This document shows positions 8,628 to 16,031 of a stretch of 64,000 nucleotides of DNA, one piece after another. The notes beneath the pieces are model-generated. The model was not told the origin of the DNA and did no database searches. It saw only the letters and a program-made list of their open reading frames with translations. This stretch comes from JAKPBU01 sp964425695 (lineage in GTDB: Bacteria; Pseudomonadota; Gammaproteobacteria; Xanthomonadales; Xanthomonadaceae). Every line of letters begins with the position of its first letter. The first letter of the stretch is position 1. Location: positions 1-64,000 of the forward strand of contig CAYRNF010000014.1 of assembly GCA_964425695.1 (NCBI GenBank), read 5' to 3'. A program made the position numbers and the translations under genes.

Positions 8628-9814
8628 AGCCGCCAGCTCAGGTCGCCGGCCAGGAACGCCGGCTCGAACGCGACTTCGCGCGCGAAACCCATGGCCTGGA
8701 AGCGCTCGCCCATGGCATCGGGCAGGGTCAGCGTGCGTGCCTGCTGGCGCAGGCGCTGCAAGACTACCGCGTCGCGCGCGCGCGCCTCGGCTTCGGCCAT
8801 GCGCTGTTCCAGGCCGTTGCCGATCAGGAAGCTCGCCTGCGTGCAGTAGCCGGCCAGATCGAAGCCGCCCTGCGTCCCGGCTTCGGCCAGTGCGGTGAAG
8901 TCCACCGACGCGGTGATGTCCTGCAGCCCCGGATGCGCCAGCACGTCGCCCACCACGTGATGGCCGCGGAACGCGCGCAGCGTGCCGTCGCTGCGCTGCG
9001 GCTGGTAGTACTCGCGGCGCGGGTGGCCGTAGTCGATGAACAGCATGGCGCCGCGCTGCAGCCCGCCGGCCACCGCCTGGATCCAGTACGGCAGCTGCGG
9101 CAGCAGTTCGGAGCGGTAGCCGTCGGCGAACGGCGCGCCGATCGCGCGTTCGACGTGGCGCACCGCCGCGGCCAGCAGCGCGTCGGCCGGCCGGTCTTCG
9201 CGCACGAAGTCGCCGGATGCATGCAGCGCCACGTACTCCTCGAACACCTCGCCTTCGCGCAGCACGAAGCGCGGCGTGGGCAGGGCGTCGATCACCTCGT
9301 TGGCGAACAGCACGCCGTCCCACGCCGCGTCCATCGGTGCGTCCACCCATTCCACCAGCTCGAACAGCAGCGGGCTCAGGTGCGCCTGCAGGTGTTCGCG
9401 CTGGCGCTGGCGCAGGTCCGCACTGGGTTCCAGGATCGCGTAGCGGTCCGGCAGCGCGTCCAGCGCCATCAGCCGCTTCAACGCGGTCAGCGAGAAGGCG
9501 CCGCTGCCGCCGCCCAGTTCCAGGAACTGCGCCGACGGGCCGATCTCGCGCAGCACCGGCGCCAGCGCATCGGCGACGCAGGCGGCGAACAGCGGACCCA
9601 GTTCCGGCGCGGTCACGAAGTCGCCGCCCGCACCGAACTTGTGCGCACCGGCGCTGTAGTAGCCCAGGCCCGGCGCGTACAGGCACAGTTCCATGAAGCG
9701 CGAAAACGGAATCGCACGCTCCGGCGCGGCGGCGATCTGGTGACGGATCAGCGCGGCCAGCTGCGCGCTGTGCTGCAGCGCATCGGCATCGGGCGGGGGC
9801 AGCGTGGGGGGCAT
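8624..9814 (-). CDS. SAM-dependent methyltransferase, MidA/NDUFAF7 (DUF185) family
   Basis: This 396-residue cytosolic protein belongs to the class I methyltransferase family related to mitochondrial NDUFAF7/MidA. That protein methylates an arginine of a complex I subunit; the bacterial substrate is not established. Conserved parts are FMELCLYAPGLGYYSAG at about 35-52, FVTAPELGPLFA near 66, and the SAM-binding glycine motif FLELGGGSGAFS near 96-107. Later come FANEVIDALP and MLFIDYGHPRREYY. An in-frame GTG lies 6 nt upstream at 9820, but the ATG at 9814 sits exactly 6 nt after a TATCCT hexamer, which favours ATG. The gene is coupled to the VanZ-like gene downstream. Confidence 0.88.
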   Translation of the reverse strand: MPPTLPPPDADALQHSAQLAALIRHQIAAAPERAIPFSRFMELCLYAPGLGYYSAGAHKFGAGGDFVTAPELGPLFAACVADALAPVLREIGPSAQFLELGGGSGAFSLTALKRLMALDALPDRYAILEPSADLRQRQREHLQAHLSPLLFELVEWVDAPMDAAWDGVLFANEVIDALPTPRFVLREGEVFEEYVALHASGDFVREDRPADALLAAAVRHVERAIGAPFADGYRSELLPQLPYWIQAVAGGLQRGAMLFIDYGHPRREYYQPQRSDGTLRAFRGHHVVGDVLAHPGLQDITASVDFTALAEAGTQGGFDLAGYCTQASFLIGNGLEQRMAEAEARARDAVVLQRLRQQARTLTLPDAMGERFQAMGFAREVAFEPAFLAGDLSWRL

Positions 9815-9820
9815 CGGCAC

Positions 9821-9826
9821 AGGATA
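9821..9826 (-). promoter_or_regulatory. -10 element (leaderless type) of the MidA-like gene
   Basis: On the minus strand TATCCT is followed by 6 nt and then the ATG at 9814. This favours the ATG over the GTG at 9820, because a transcript starting near the ATG would not contain the GTG. Confidence 0.45.
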
Positions 9827-9895
9827 CGGGAGGCGTGAACCGCGTCGGCCGCTGGATCCGTGTCACCCGCGCGCAGCGCAGACCTGATCTTCCAG

Positions 9896-9947
9896 GGCCC
9901 ATGCACTCCCGGGGACGGCAGGTCCCTCGCTGCGCTCGGGATGACGG
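9896..9947. repeat. Possible dispersed palindromic repeat fragment
   Basis: Upstream of the pteridine reductase gene, GGTCCCTCGCTGCGCTCGGG and the following ATGACGG resemble dispersed intergenic palindromes of this family. CCCTCGC and GCTCGGG can pair weakly. Only one copy of this exact type is present in the window, so the assignment is tentative. Confidence 0.35.
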
Positions 9948-9972
9948 GTGCCTGCTGTGCCACCATCTCCAC

Positions 9973-10725
9973 ATGTCTGATGTTTCCTGCACCGCGCCAC
10001 CCGTCGCACTCGTTACCGGCGCCGCCAAGCGCATCGGCGCGCAGATCGCGCGGCAGTTGCACGCGGCGGGCTACGACCTGGCGCTGCACTACCGCGGGTC
10101 GCGCGCCGAGATGGAAGCACTGGCCGCCGAGCTGGAAGCCGTGCGCGCCGGCAGCACGCTGATGCTGCAGGCGGACCTGGCGCACTTCGATCGCCTGCCG
10201 GAACTGGTCGCGCAGACCATCGGCCGATTCGGCCGGCTCGATGCGCTGGTCAACAACGCATCGGCCTACTACGCCACGCCCTTTGGCACGGTCACGCCGG
10301 CGCAGTGGGACGACCTCTTCGCCAGCAATGCGCGCGCGCCATTCTTCCTGGCACAAGCCGCGGCACCCCACCTGAAGGCCAGCGGTGGCGCCATCGTCAA
10401 CATCGCCGACATCTACGCCGACCGACCGCTGCCGGGGCACAGCGTGTACTGCATGGCCAAGGCCGCGCTGGTGATGGCGACCAAGGCGCTGGCGCAGGAG
10501 CTGGGGCCCGAGGTACGGGTCAATGCCATCGCGCCGGGCAACATCCTGTGGTCCGAGAACCCGGAGAAGGCGGAGACGCCCGACATGGTGCGCGAGCGCA
10601 CCGCGCTGCAGCGCCAGGGCGCGCCGGAGGACATCGCCGGCGCCGTGTACTGGCTGCTGGCCGGCAACCGCTACGTCACCGGACAGGTCCTGGCGGTGGA
10701 TGGCGGGCGTACGTTGTTCGTCTGA
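9973..10725 (+). CDS. Pteridine reductase (SDR family, PTR1/FolM-like)
   Basis: This 250-residue short-chain dehydrogenase should reduce dihydrobiopterin- or dihydrofolate-type pterins with NADPH. It has the pteridine-reductase form of the cofactor motif, TGAAKRIGAQIA, at about 14-25, where the RIG replaces the usual GIG. It also has NNASAYY near 97, the catalytic Tyr and Lys in YCMAKAAL near 160, and GRYV-like LAGNRYVTGQVLAVDGG at the end. The frame is open upstream but lacks SDR character, so the ATG at 9973 (MSDVSC) was chosen. Convergent folK- and folB-like genes lie just downstream, which supports a pterin or folate role. Confidence 0.85.
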   Translation: MSDVSCTAPPVALVTGAAKRIGAQIARQLHAAGYDLALHYRGSRAEMEALAAELEAVRAGSTLMLQADLAHFDRLPELVAQTIGRFGRLDALVNNASAYYATPFGTVTPAQWDDLFASNARAPFFLAQAAAPHLKASGGAIVNIADIYADRPLPGHSVYCMAKAALVMATKALAQELGPEVRVNAIAPGNILWSENPEKAETPDMVRERTALQRQGAPEDIAGAVYWLLAGNRYVTGQVLAVDGGRTLFV

Positions 10726-10785
10726 GCGGGTTCGACCGGGCGGGGTGGGTCGAAGCGAGCGCGGCGGCGCGAACGTTGGCTGGAG

Positions 10786-11199
10786 TCAGCCGAATCCGAC
10801 CTGCGCCAGCAGCCGCCGTACGAAATCGCGCTGCAGGTCCGCCGGCTTGTGCACCTGCACCGCGCCATCGGCACCGCGGCTGGCCACCAGGTCGATATCC
10901 AGCGCCACGCGGGCCATGCCGCGCACGCGGCCGGCCTCGGACTCGATCCCGTGCAGCACCTCGCGCAGCACCGCGGGCGGCAGCGCCGAACGCACGCACA
11001 GCGCCGCGTTGAGATAGCGCGCGCCGCCGGGGTCGCGGGTGCGCAGCGCCGGCGCGCAGGTGATCACCTCGAAGCGCTCCGACAGCCGCCGCACCGCCAG
11101 GCGCAGCGCGCGCGCCCGCCGGTGGTTGGAGCCGAGCAGCAGCGCGTGTTCCCGGACCGGCAGGTCCGCGGGCGCCGCTGCCCCGTCAACCGCCGGCAT
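10786..11199 (-). CDS. FolK-like (HPPK) protein, short and missing catalytic residues
   Basis: At 137 residues this resembles the first two thirds of 6-hydroxymethyl-7,8-dihydropterin pyrophosphokinase (about 160 residues), which passes pyrophosphate from ATP to the pterin in folate synthesis. Visible matches are LLLGSNHRRA near residue 19, ARYLNAALCV near 53, EAGRVRG near 82 and the metal-binding Asp pair in VALDIDLV near 92-99. The conserved W-G-P-R segment before those Asp residues is absent. The C-terminal part, with its conserved His and Arg, is shortened and not recognisable. The ATG at 11199 lies inside the end of folB (14-nt overlap). It may be a divergent paralogue with reduced or altered activity rather than the housekeeping FolK. 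Confidence 0.65.
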   Translation of the reverse strand: MPAVDGAAAPADLPVREHALLLGSNHRRARALRLAVRRLSERFEVITCAPALRTRDPGGARYLNAALCVRSALPPAVLREVLHGIESEAGRVRGMARVALDIDLVASRGADGAVQVHKPADLQRDFVRRLLAQVGFG

Positions 11200-11587
11200 G
11201 CCGCACGATCTCGATGCCGACCGAGGCCGCGCCCAGCGCCTGCGCCGCCATCGGCTTGCGGATCCGGATCCGCACCCGCGGCGTGGCGAAGTCAAGCAGC
11301 AGCTGCGCCGCCAGGGCTTCGGCCAGCGTTTCCAGCAGCTGCGGCTGGTGGCGCGCCATGAAAGCGCGCGCGGCTTCGCACACGGCGGCGTAGTCGAGGG
11401 TGTCGGCGACGCTGTCGCTGGCCGCGGGGAGCACGTTGTCGTAGGCCAGCTCGATATCCAGCAGCAGCGGCTGCGCGGCATGGCGCTCGTGCGCATACAC
11501 GCCCACCAGCGCGTCGATCTGCAGGCCTTCGATCAGGATCGTGTCGGCCGGGCGCGTCCCGGCACCGGTCGGGTGCGCCGGCCTCAT
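11186..11587 (-). CDS. folB: Dihydroneopterin aldolase
   Basis: This 133-residue cytosolic enzyme should convert 7,8-dihydroneopterin to 6-hydroxymethyl-7,8-dihydropterin and glycolaldehyde in folate synthesis. It shows the FolB pattern: ILIEGLQIDALVGVYAHER at about 13-31, LLLDIELAYD near 39-48, SDSVADTLDYAAV near 55-67, LETLAEALAAQLL near 84-96, and VRIRIRKPMA near 103-112. The catalytic Lys is expected in the RKP segment. The ATG overlaps the TGA of tsaD (ATGA), and the folK-like gene overlaps its 3' end, giving a tightly packed tsaD-folB-folK-like operon on the minus strand. Confidence 0.88.
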   Translation of the reverse strand: MRPAHPTGAGTRPADTILIEGLQIDALVGVYAHERHAAQPLLLDIELAYDNVLPAASDSVADTLDYAAVCEAARAFMARHQPQLLETLAEALAAQLLLDFATPRVRIRIRKPMAAQALGAASVGIEIVRHAGG

Positions 11588-12612
11588 GCCACCGCCGGCA
11601 AGGTGGCCATGTCCCAGCGCGGGGTGACGTGCACCGCCGCGTCGTCGTGCTGGCCGGCCTGCAGGCGCAGCGCACCGGCGAAGGCGATCATGGCGCCGTT
11701 GTCGGTGCACAGCGCCGGGCGCGGGAAGCAGGCGCGGCCACCGCGCTTGGCCGCCATCTCCTGCAGCCGCGCGCGCAGGCGCTTGTTGGCGCCCACGCCG
11801 CCGGCAATGACGATCACGTCGCTACCCGCCGCATCCAGCGCGCGCGCGCACTTGATCGCCAGCGTCTCCACCACGGCATCCTCGAAACCGCGGGCGATGT
11901 CGGCGCGGGTCTGATCGGACTGGTCCGAATCCCGCCACGCCAGCAGCACTTGGGTCTTGAGTCCGCTGAAGCTGAAGTCCAGGCCGGGCCGGTCGGTCAT
12001 GGGGCGCGAGAACCTGTAGGCGCCGGGCGTTCCGGTTTCGGCCAGCCGTGCCAGCTGCGGGCCGCCCGGATACGGCAGCCCCATCAGCTTTGCGGTCTTG
12101 TCGAAGGCCTCGCCGGCGGCATCGTCCAGGGTCTCGCCGAGAAGGCGGTAACGGCCGATGGCATCCACCGCCACCAGCTGGGTATGCCCGCCGGACACCA
12201 GCAGAGCCACGAACGGCGCCTCTGGCGGATCGTCTTCCATCAGCGGCGCCAGCAGGTGGCCTTCCATGTGGTGCACGCCCACCGCGGGCACCCCGAGTGC
12301 CCAGGCCAGCGACCGGGCCACCCCCGCACCCACCAGCAGGGCCCCCACCAGGCCCGGACCGGCGGTATAGGCCACGCCGTCCAGGTCGGAAACCGACAGC
12401 CCGGCCTCACCCAGGGTCTGGCGCACCAGGGGTAGCAGCTTGCGCACGTGGTCGCGGCTGGCCAGTTCGGGCACCACCCCGCCGTACTCGGCGTGCAGGG
12501 CGATCTGGCTGTAGACCGCCTGCGCGCGCAGGCCCGCGGCCCCGGCCAGTACCGTGTCGTAGACGGCCACGCCGGTCTCGTCGCAGCTGGTTTCGATGCC
12601 CAGGACCTTCAT
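11584..12612 (-). CDS. tsaD: tRNA N6-threonylcarbamoyladenosine transferase TsaD
   Basis: TsaD transfers the threonylcarbamoyl group to A37 of ANN-decoding tRNAs, working with TsaB and TsaE. The 342-residue protein starts with the family hallmark MKVLGIETSCDETGVAVYD. It carries the metal-binding histidines in VHHMEGHLLAPL near 108-120, FVALLVSGGHTQLV near 130-143, the ASKH-fold glycine loops such as FDKTAKLMGLPYPGGP, and IAGGVGANKRLRARL near 275. The length matches E. coli TsaD (337). The start is fixed by the conserved N terminus. It is divergent from rpsU, an arrangement common in gamma-proteobacteria, and heads the folB operon. Confidence 0.96.
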   Translation of the reverse strand: MKVLGIETSCDETGVAVYDTVLAGAAGLRAQAVYSQIALHAEYGGVVPELASRDHVRKLLPLVRQTLGEAGLSVSDLDGVAYTAGPGLVGALLVGAGVARSLAWALGVPAVGVHHMEGHLLAPLMEDDPPEAPFVALLVSGGHTQLVAVDAIGRYRLLGETLDDAAGEAFDKTAKLMGLPYPGGPQLARLAETGTPGAYRFSRPMTDRPGLDFSFSGLKTQVLLAWRDSDQSDQTRADIARGFEDAVVETLAIKCARALDAAGSDVIVIAGGVGANKRLRARLQEMAAKRGGRACFPRPALCTDNGAMIAFAGALRLQAGQHDDAAVHVTPRWDMATLPAVA

Positions 12613-12651
12613 CGCACGCAACGCTCCGCTCAGGAGGGAAGCGGGGCGCGG

Positions 12652-12681
12652 TTGCGCCGCCGCGAGGGGGACGGCTATCAT
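12652..12681 (+). promoter_or_regulatory. Putative rpsU promoter
   Basis: TTGCGC (12652-12657) and TATCAT (12676-12681) are separated by 18 nt in the tsaD-rpsU divergent gap. The predicted start is near 12688, which leaves a leader of about 42 nt before the rpsU ATG. Confidence 0.5.
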
Positions 12682-12729
12682 ACGCGGCTCCCCGGGACCA
12701 GCCCGGGCCGTTTCTTCCACGAGATTCCT

Positions 12730-12945
12730 ATGCCCAGCGTCAAAGTCCGCGAGAACGAGCCTTTCGAGTTTGCCCTGCGCCGCTTCAAGCGCACCTGCGA
12801 AAAGGCCGGTGTGCTGGCCGAAACCCGCAAGCGCGAGTTCTACGAAAAGCCGACGCAGGAGCGCAAGCGCAAGGCCGCCGCCGCGGTGAAGCGCCAGGCG
12901 CGCCGCAGCTCGCGCGACGTCACCAAGCGCCAGCGCCTGTATTGA
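12730..12945 (+). CDS. rpsU: 30S ribosomal protein S21
   Basis: The 71-residue protein begins MPSVKVRENEPFEFALRRFK, which is diagnostic of bS21. It continues with the basic helix CEKAGVLAETRKREFYEKP and a Lys/Arg-rich tail ending RQRLY. It is the last protein to join the small subunit and helps initiation-site recognition. The length equals that of E. coli S21. A strong hairpin terminator follows about 40 bp after the stop, so rpsU may be separable from yqeY and dnaG, unlike the classical rpsU-dnaG-rpoD operon. Confidence 0.98.
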   Translation: MPSVKVRENEPFEFALRRFKRTCEKAGVLAETRKREFYEKPTQERKRKAAAAVKRQARRSSRDVTKRQRLY

Positions 12946-12986
12946 TGGCCGCACGCGGGCACCGCCCGCGGCGTCGATCGATCCTC

Positions 12987-13025
12987 AAGGCCGGCACGCG
13001 CAAGCGTCGCCGGCCTTTCGTTTTT
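12987..13025 (+). terminator. Rho-independent terminator after rpsU
   Basis: AAGGCCGGC (12987-12995) pairs with GCCGGCCTT (13009-13017) around a 13-nt loop. It is followed by TCGTTTTT. The strength and position fit a true terminator for rpsU. Confidence 0.85.
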
Positions 13026-13048
13026 GCCCAACGCAGCACCGACCCCTC

Positions 13049-13127
13049 GTAGGAGCGGCCTGAGCCGCGAGCCCAGCCGCCTTCCGGGCCGCGCCCAGGA
13101 AAGGCTCGCCGCTCCAGCCGCCCCTAT
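13049..13127. repeat. Degenerate palindromic repeat upstream of yqeY
   Basis: GTAGGAGCGGCCTGAGCC at 13049 matches the left arm of the repeats at 6113 and 7956. The right arm (GGCTCGCCGCTCCAGCCG, about 13103-13120) is diverged. It lies between the rpsU terminator and yqeY. Confidence 0.6.
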
Positions 13128-13155
13128 GCCCGAACGCTTTCCCGGAGCACCTGCC

Positions 13156-13602
13156 ATGACCCTGAAGCAGCGCCTCACCGACGACATGAAGACGGCCATG
13201 AAGGCCGGCGACAAGGACACCCTGGGCGTGATCCGGCTGGTGAACGCCGCGATCAAGCAGCGCGAGGTGGACGAGCGCATCGAGCTGGACGACACCCAGG
13301 TGGTCGCCGTGCTGGACAAGATGGTCAAGCAGCGCCGCGATTCGGTGGACCAGTACGAGAAGGCCGCGCGCGAGGACCTGGCCGCCATCGAGCGCGCCGA
13401 GATCGCGGTGATCGAGCGCTACCTGCCGGCCAAGCTCGGCGAAGCGGAGATCGACGCCGCCATCGACGCCGCGATCGCCCAGACCGGCGCCGCGGGCCCG
13501 GCCGACATGGGCAAGCTGATGGGCGTGCTGAAGCCGAAGCTGGCCGGCCAGGCCGACATGGGCCTGGTGTCCGCGCGGGTGAAGGCGAAGCTCGCCGGCT
13601 GA
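13156..13602 (+). CDS. GatB/YqeY domain-containing protein
   Basis: This 148-residue cytosolic protein matches YqeY (DUF1537-unrelated, GatB_Yqey family): MTLKQRLTDDMKTAMKAGDK at the start, then LGVIRLVNAAIKQREVDER near 24-42. RRDSVDQYEKAAREDLAAIE lies near 62-81 and EIAVIERYLPAKL near 84-96. The terminal GKLMGVLKPKLAGQADMGLVS segment resembles the tail domain of amidotransferase GatB, which binds tRNA. A role in tRNA-dependent amidation has been suggested but not shown. It sits between rpsU and dnaG, as in many proteobacteria. The ATG was chosen because the conserved protein begins there; upstream sequence is repeat. Confidence 0.93.
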   Translation: MTLKQRLTDDMKTAMKAGDKDTLGVIRLVNAAIKQREVDERIELDDTQVVAVLDKMVKQRRDSVDQYEKAAREDLAAIERAEIAVIERYLPAKLGEAEIDAAIDAAIAQTGAAGPADMGKLMGVLKPKLAGQADMGLVSARVKAKLAG

Positions 13603-13712
13603 GCCGCACGGCCGCGCACGCCGCTTACGGGCGTGCGCCGCTCCGTGCGGGGTCCGCATCGGCGAACGGGGCGCCGCTGATCACCGCTGACGCCTTGCTA
13701 ACGCCGCGCTCC

Positions 13713-13718
13713 TATGCT
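13713..13718 (+). promoter_or_regulatory. -10 element (leaderless type) of the BrkB/YihY gene
   Basis: TATGCT lies exactly 6 nt before the ATG at 13725, the same geometry as at slt, polA and uvrD. This supports the internal ATG over the longer open frame. Confidence 0.45.
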
Positions 13719-13724
13719 CGGGGC

Positions 13725-14735
13725 ATGCACGCCGCGACCACGAACCAACGCCAGCGCGATGCGCGCCGCCTGCGCCGCATGGCGCGCCTCAAGGGCGCGC
13801 TGCCGGTGGCGCTGGCCAACCGCTTCATCGAACTGGACGTGCTGACGCACGCCGCGTCGCTCGCCTTCTATGCGCTGCTGTCGCTGGCGCCGCTGCTGGT
13901 GCTGCTGTTGTGGATCACCGCGTCGTTCGACGGCGCGGCGCAGCAGACGCTGGTCGCACGCATCGGCGAGCTGGCCGGCGGCGATGCGGCCACCGTCGCC
14001 GGCACGGTGATCGCCAATGCCGACCGGCGCCCGTCCATCGGTTCCATCGCCGGGCTGTGGAGCACCGCGCTGCTGCTGTTCGGCGCCACCGCGGTGTTCG
14101 CGCGGCTGCAGGACGCCTTGAACCTGATCTTCCGCACCGATGCCGCCCGCATCGCCGGGATCGGCGCCTGGATCCGCAAGCGCGTGCTGTCGTTCGGCGT
14201 GGTGCTGTCGCTGGGCTTCCTGCTGCTGCTGGCCACCACTGTGAGCACCCTGCTGCAGGTGGTGTTCGCCGGCCTGCCGTCGCTGCTGCCGGTGCTGAGC
14301 ACGGCAGCGTCGCTGGCCCTGTACGTGTTTTCGTTCGCCCTGCTCTACCACTTCCTGCCCGACCGGCGGGTGCGCTGGCGCCAGGCGCTGTTGGGCGGCG
14401 CGATCACCGCCGCGCTGTTCGTGCTGGGGCGCTGGGGCATCGGCGTGTACCTGGCCACGGCCGCCCCCGGCAGCGCGTACGGCTCGATGGGCGCGATGGT
14501 GCTGCTGCTGGTGTGGATCTATTACGCCGCCACGGTGTTCTTCGGCGGCGCGCTGATCACCGCGGTGATCGACGAGCGCGCGCGCGCACGGCGCATCGCG
14601 CAGGCCAACGCCGCCCCCGCCGCGGCGGCTCCGGGCTGGGCGTCGAAGGGACGACGGCGCGCGCCGGCGGAAGCCGGCCGCTTGAGGCAGGACGCGGCGC
14701 CTGGCACCGACTCGAAACCAGGCGCTCGACGCTAG
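13725..14735 (+). CDS. YihY/BrkB family membrane protein
   Basis: This 336-residue inner-membrane protein has about six hydrophobic segments. It shows the family motifs ELDVLTHAASLAFYALLSLAPLLVLLL near 36-62, ALNLIFRTD near 138, LLYHFLPDRRVRWRQALLGGAITAALFVLGRWGIGVYL near 205-245 and GSMGAMVLLLVWIYYAATVFFGGALITAV near 255-283. The family was once called ribonuclease BN in error; its real role is unknown. The C-terminal tail of about 50 residues is Ala/Arg/Pro-rich and probably cytoplasmic. The ATG at 13725 was chosen over an upstream TTG-type start because a TATGCT box sits 6 nt before it. Confidence 0.85.
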   Translation: MHAATTNQRQRDARRLRRMARLKGALPVALANRFIELDVLTHAASLAFYALLSLAPLLVLLLWITASFDGAAQQTLVARIGELAGGDAATVAGTVIANADRRPSIGSIAGLWSTALLLFGATAVFARLQDALNLIFRTDAARIAGIGAWIRKRVLSFGVVLSLGFLLLLATTVSTLLQVVFAGLPSLLPVLSTAASLALYVFSFALLYHFLPDRRVRWRQALLGGAITAALFVLGRWGIGVYLATAAPGSAYGSMGAMVLLLVWIYYAATVFFGGALITAVIDERARARRIAQANAAPAAAAPGWASKGRRRAPAEAGRLRQDAAPGTDSKPGARR

Positions 14736-14781
14736 CTGCTCATGACGATCCGCCGGAAACCGGCCGCCTCGGACCAGCCCA

Positions 14782-15945
14782 TCAGAACCAGTTGCGTGGA
14801 TCGAGGTCTTCGCGATCCGGCACGTCGAGGTCCGGCACCTCGATATCGGGCAGGTCCAGGTCACGCGGATCCAGGTTGGGCAGATCCGGCAGGTCGGGGA
14901 GATCCGGCAGGTTCGGCAGGTCCGGTACCGGCCCGTTGTAATCCGGCAGCAGGTCGCGCAGGCGGTCGGTGAGCGACGGCGGCGGTGGCGGCGATTCCAG
15001 GTCGCTCAGCGGCTCGCGCTCGGTCGCATCCCCCACCGCACCCTTGCCCGGTGACGGGCCGGTGGGTCCGCTGGTCACGCCGTTCAGCGCGCCTGCGCCC
15101 GGCAGCCCATCCGGGATCTCGCTGGACGTGCCGCGCTCGCCCCACTGCACGTATCCGCCGTACCACGGCTGCGTGGTCACGTCGGTGGCCGGTCGGGTGG
15201 ACAGGTCGAAGCGGATGCCGTCGTCGGAGGTGTAGTCGTGCACGCCCGGCCCGTCGGTATGCCACTGTCCCGGCTCGGGATAGCTCGCGTGCGACCCCTT
15301 GCCCACATAGACCACCGGGCGGCCGTCCTCCATCGGGATCTCGCTGCCGGTGCGCAGGGTGTTGTCGCCTTCGTGCGCCGAATAGCGCACCTCCAGCGGC
15401 TGGTTGGTCTCCGGGTCCAGCTGGATGGTCACCCGCTCCCAGTCGCCTTCGTGGTTCTGCACCTCGCCGATGCCCTCGGGCGGGCCGTCGTTGTAGGCGT
15501 AGAACAGGTAGTAGGTGATCTCGTGCGCGCCCTTGCCGCCGTTGGCTTCGGCGTTGAAGCCGTAGCGGTAGAGATTGAGGCTGTTGTCCAGGTCGCCGGC
15601 GCGGATGCCGTCGCCCAGGCTCTCGTTGCTGTGGTCCAGGAACAACGCCGAGTCGGCGGTCTTGTTGCCCTCGTCAATGCCGGCCAGTTCCTCCGCCGGC
15701 ACCTCGCCCACGCCGTGGAGCTCCTCGTCGCCGCGAAAGTCGCGCTCCGCGCGCAGGCTCGACTGCTCCAGGAACGTGTTGGGATCCTGCAGGAAGTTGC
15801 GCTCGTCCGGATGGAAGTACAGGACCGGCGCATAGCGCTCGGCCAGGGCCTGCTGCTGCGGCGGCGACAGGGTGCCCGTCGCGGTGGCGTCCGCCGGCAG
15901 CGCGGGCGTGTTCGACGGGACGTAGCCGGTTTCCACGGGCCGCAT
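14782..15945 (-). CDS. Vps62-related (DUF946-like) protein with Pro-Asp-Leu repeat tail
   Basis: This 387-residue protein has no signal peptide or membrane segment. The central part resembles Vps62/DUF946 proteins: ERYAPVLYFHPDERNF near 37-52, ITYYLFYAYNDGP near 140, the block NHEGDWERVTIQL near 163-175 and VYVGKGSHASYPEPGQWH near 210-227. The function of this family is unknown. The last 55 residues are a low-complexity array of DLP, DLD and DVP units (LPNLPDLPDLPDLPNL and onward). An excellent ribosome-binding site (GAGGAG) precedes the ATG at 15945, and a TAGACT box (15977-15972) lies about 26 nt upstream, so this gene has a conventional leader. Acidic low-complexity tails can mediate binding, but no partner is evident. 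Confidence 0.7.
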   Translation of the reverse strand: MRPVETGYVPSNTPALPADATATGTLSPPQQQALAERYAPVLYFHPDERNFLQDPNTFLEQSSLRAERDFRGDEELHGVGEVPAEELAGIDEGNKTADSALFLDHSNESLGDGIRAGDLDNSLNLYRYGFNAEANGGKGAHEITYYLFYAYNDGPPEGIGEVQNHEGDWERVTIQLDPETNQPLEVRYSAHEGDNTLRTGSEIPMEDGRPVVYVGKGSHASYPEPGQWHTDGPGVHDYTSDDGIRFDLSTRPATDVTTQPWYGGYVQWGERGTSSEIPDGLPGAGALNGVTSGPTGPSPGKGAVGDATEREPLSDLESPPPPPSLTDRLRDLLPDYNGPVPDLPNLPDLPDLPDLPNLDPRDLDLPDIEVPDLDVPDREDLDPRNWF

Positions 15946-16031
15946 GGGCTTGCTCCTCGGGCAGTGACGGCAGTCTAGGCGCCCGCCGACCGCCCGCCAG
16001 CCGGGGTTGACCCTAGATGCGATCATGGGCC

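Noticed and set aside
16017..16031. Upstream ATG as the dnaG start
   Set aside because: It would add five residues before the conserved ARIPDAFIDELL start. The GTG at 16032 fits the family better, but the ATG cannot be excluded.
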